Assembly: GCA_902795955.1 (NCBI GenBank)
Contig: CADBNJ010000006.1
Span: forward strand, 1-5,572
Direction of reading: 5' to 3'
DNA from: Oscillospiraceae bacterium
GTDB taxonomy: Bacteria > Bacillota > Clostridia > Saccharofermentanales > Saccharofermentanaceae
DNA length: 5,572 bases
Position 1 is the stretch's first letter. Each line of letters starts with the position of its first letter. The notes below the pieces were generated by a model, which searched no databases, had not been told where the DNA came from, and worked only from the letters and a program-made list of their open reading frames with translations. A program made the position numbers and the translations under genes. Shown piece by piece: positions 4,551 through 5,572 of the stretch.

Positions 4551-4880
4551 ATGAGAAGATGCTACATTACGATTACGGGAACAAATATGAGATACGGCTC
4601 TGATTTCCTCGAGAAGGGTATGAAGGTCAAGCTCGTTAAGGAACCTGACAACGAATATGACAGTGAGGCGATCAGGGTTGATCTTACTCCCATGGGTAAG
4701 ATCGGGTACGTTGCCAACAGCGTTAAGACTGTTATCGGCACATGCTCAAGCGCAGGCAGGGTATACGATCACATCGGTGATACGGCAAAGGCCGAGATAC
4801 TCTACGTTACCGACCGTGGGGTTATTGCATTCATTATGGTGCCTGATGACTGCCCTGCAGGCGTTCCGGAGGATGACTGA
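4551..4880 (+). CDS. Stand-alone HIRAN-domain protein
   Basis: A 109-residue protein that is almost entirely one HIRAN-like domain. It begins with a strand CYITITGTNMRYG (4-16), then the turn LEKGMKVKLVKEPDNEYDSEAIRV (20-43), with the EPDNxYDxxAI pattern typical of the domain. KIGYVANS (50-57) follows, then a helical part and the strand KAEILYVTDRGVIAFIMV (80-97), and it ends in an acidic tail. HIRAN domains occur in eukaryotic SNF2 factors (HLTF, Rad5), where they bind DNA ends at stalled forks. Bacterial stand-alone copies are predicted to bind nucleic acid, but their job is unknown to me. The start is secure: a perfect AAGGAGG (4536-4542) eight bases before ATG 4551. It diverges from the surface-protein gene, and its stop is 12 bases from the convergent gene's stop. 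Confidence 0.85.
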   Translation: MRRCYITITGTNMRYGSDFLEKGMKVKLVKEPDNEYDSEAIRVDLTPMGKIGYVANSVKTVIGTCSSAGRVYDHIGDTAKAEILYVTDRGVIAFIMVPDDCPAGVPEDD

Positions 4881-4892
4881 TAACGGATGATG

Positions 4893-5572
4893 TCAACGCG
4901 GCCTGACTGCAACGGTCTGTGCAAGCTGACCTGCATCTGCTGACTCGATATCCTCTGCAGGGAACCAGTGAAGACTGACTGTTGTCTTGGACAGGTTGCC
5001 TCTTGAGGAGGCTGCTGTATCAAATATAGTATTGAACTCAGGTTCCGGCATCGGCAGGTTCTGTGCGTCATAATAATCGGTAAACTCTCCGCCTTCATCA
5101 GTGGTAGTTTTTGCCGAAGCGAGCAGTTCGAAGCGGATGTAGTCATGCTCGAAGATCATGAAGTATTTGTTGTTATACTCAACGAGCCCATAGCCCCTTG
5201 TTATGTCGTGTGCCGTATAGAGTACGGCTGAATCATTGTAGTATGCATCCATCCTGTCTTTTATGATATCGGCCGTGTCTACATCTTCCGTGTAGTCGAT
5301 GACGAATCTGTAACCGTCTGATGATGCCGGATCATATTCGTACATCTCGAATGTCGTATCAATTCCGTTACCGGCAATGCGTGCTACGAACATCTCAACA
5401 CATCCGTCCCCGTCAAGATCAGTGAACAGCACTTCATTGTTGCCGGAGACGTACTGCGGCGGTATCTTGCTCCGCCAGACGGAAGATCTGTCGAGGAAGC
5501 ATCTGATCTGGGATTCATAATTCATCTCTTCCTCAGTTGTTTCTGTTGTATCTTCCGAAGTGCCGGATGTAA
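4893..5572 (-). CDS. Probable cell-surface protein with DLDGDG motif (3' part)
   Basis: The frame is open to the window edge, so the N-terminus is missing. The visible part starts with a Thr/Glu/Ser-rich stretch (TSGTSEDTTETTEEE, encoded at 5569-5526), a typical linker after a signal peptide or membrane anchor. About 210 residues of a mixed, aromatic-rich domain follow. Near its start is VLFTDLDGDGCVEMFVAR, a DxDxDG calcium-loop pattern seen in extracytoplasmic repeat proteins (FG-GAP/VCBS or dockerin-like loops). Only one such loop is seen. No enzyme motif is recognised. An ATG at 5525 has a GAGGA a few bases ahead, but this arises from Glu codons (GAG GAA GAG). A start there would give a protein without any export signal, so I treat it as internal. 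It converges with the HIRAN gene. Confidence 0.75.
   Translation of the reverse strand, partial: TSGTSEDTTETTEEEMNYESQIRCFLDRSSVWRSKIPPQYVSGNNEVLFTDLDGDGCVEMFVARIAGNGIDTTFEMYEYDPASSDGYRFVIDYTEDVDTADIIKDRMDAYYNDSAVLYTAHDITRGYGLVEYNNKYFMIFEHDYIRFELLASAKTTTDEGGEFTDYYDAQNLPMPEPEFNTIFDTAASSRGNLSKTTVSLHWFPAEDIESADAGQLAQTVAVRPR

Overview
The window looks like ordinary chromosome of a Gram-positive anaerobe of the class Clostridia (Bacillota). This rests on strong AGGAGG/GAGG-type ribosome binding sites, occasional GTG/TTG starts, consensus TATAAT promoters, an RmlA of the clostridial 'LAAGKGTRL...KPLLPVYDKP' type, a VanZ-family membrane protein, and Ser/Thr/Pro-rich surface proteins. The genus cannot be named from the sequence. 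Nine protein genes and one tRNA gene are supported, one of the protein genes running off the right edge. No transposase, integrase, CRISPR array, rRNA or riboswitch was seen.

Left part (1-1735): an A+T-rich control region with several dyads and repeats precedes a HigB-like toxin (190-480) and a HigA-like antitoxin (488-787). A 301-residue TPR protein of the bacterial ST7-like type (830-1735) follows on the same strand after only 42 bases, without a terminator. These three genes could be co-transcribed. The control region holds two possible promoters, one of which would start transcription inside the toxin gene.

Middle part (1737-3895): a VanZ-family membrane protein (minus) and an unrecognised four-helix membrane protein (plus) diverge from a shared A+T-rich intergenic region. 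The latter overlaps tail-to-tail with rmlA/rfbA, glucose-1-phosphate thymidylyltransferase (minus), which has no other dTDP-rhamnose genes beside it here. Upstream of rfbA is a tRNA-Val(GAC) gene with its own near-consensus promoter and a strong intrinsic terminator. The terminator arm overlaps the likely -35 region of rfbA.

Right part (3955-5572): a small single-pass surface protein with a Ser/Thr/Pro-rich tail (minus) and a stand-alone HIRAN-domain protein (plus) diverge from a second intergenic region. Converging on the HIRAN gene is the 3' part of a probable cell-surface protein with a DLDGDG calcium-loop motif. It is open to the window edge through a Thr/Glu/Ser-rich stretch.

The layout alternates divergent pairs with very tight convergent pairs (gap of 1 base, overlap of 18 bases, gap of 12 bases), leaving no room for terminators between convergent genes. 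Apart from the possible higB-higA-TPR unit, the genes look like unrelated single-gene transcription units. No clear new multi-gene system is demonstrated. The best leads are the toxin-antitoxin-TPR unit with its unusual promoter layout, and the stand-alone HIRAN protein.
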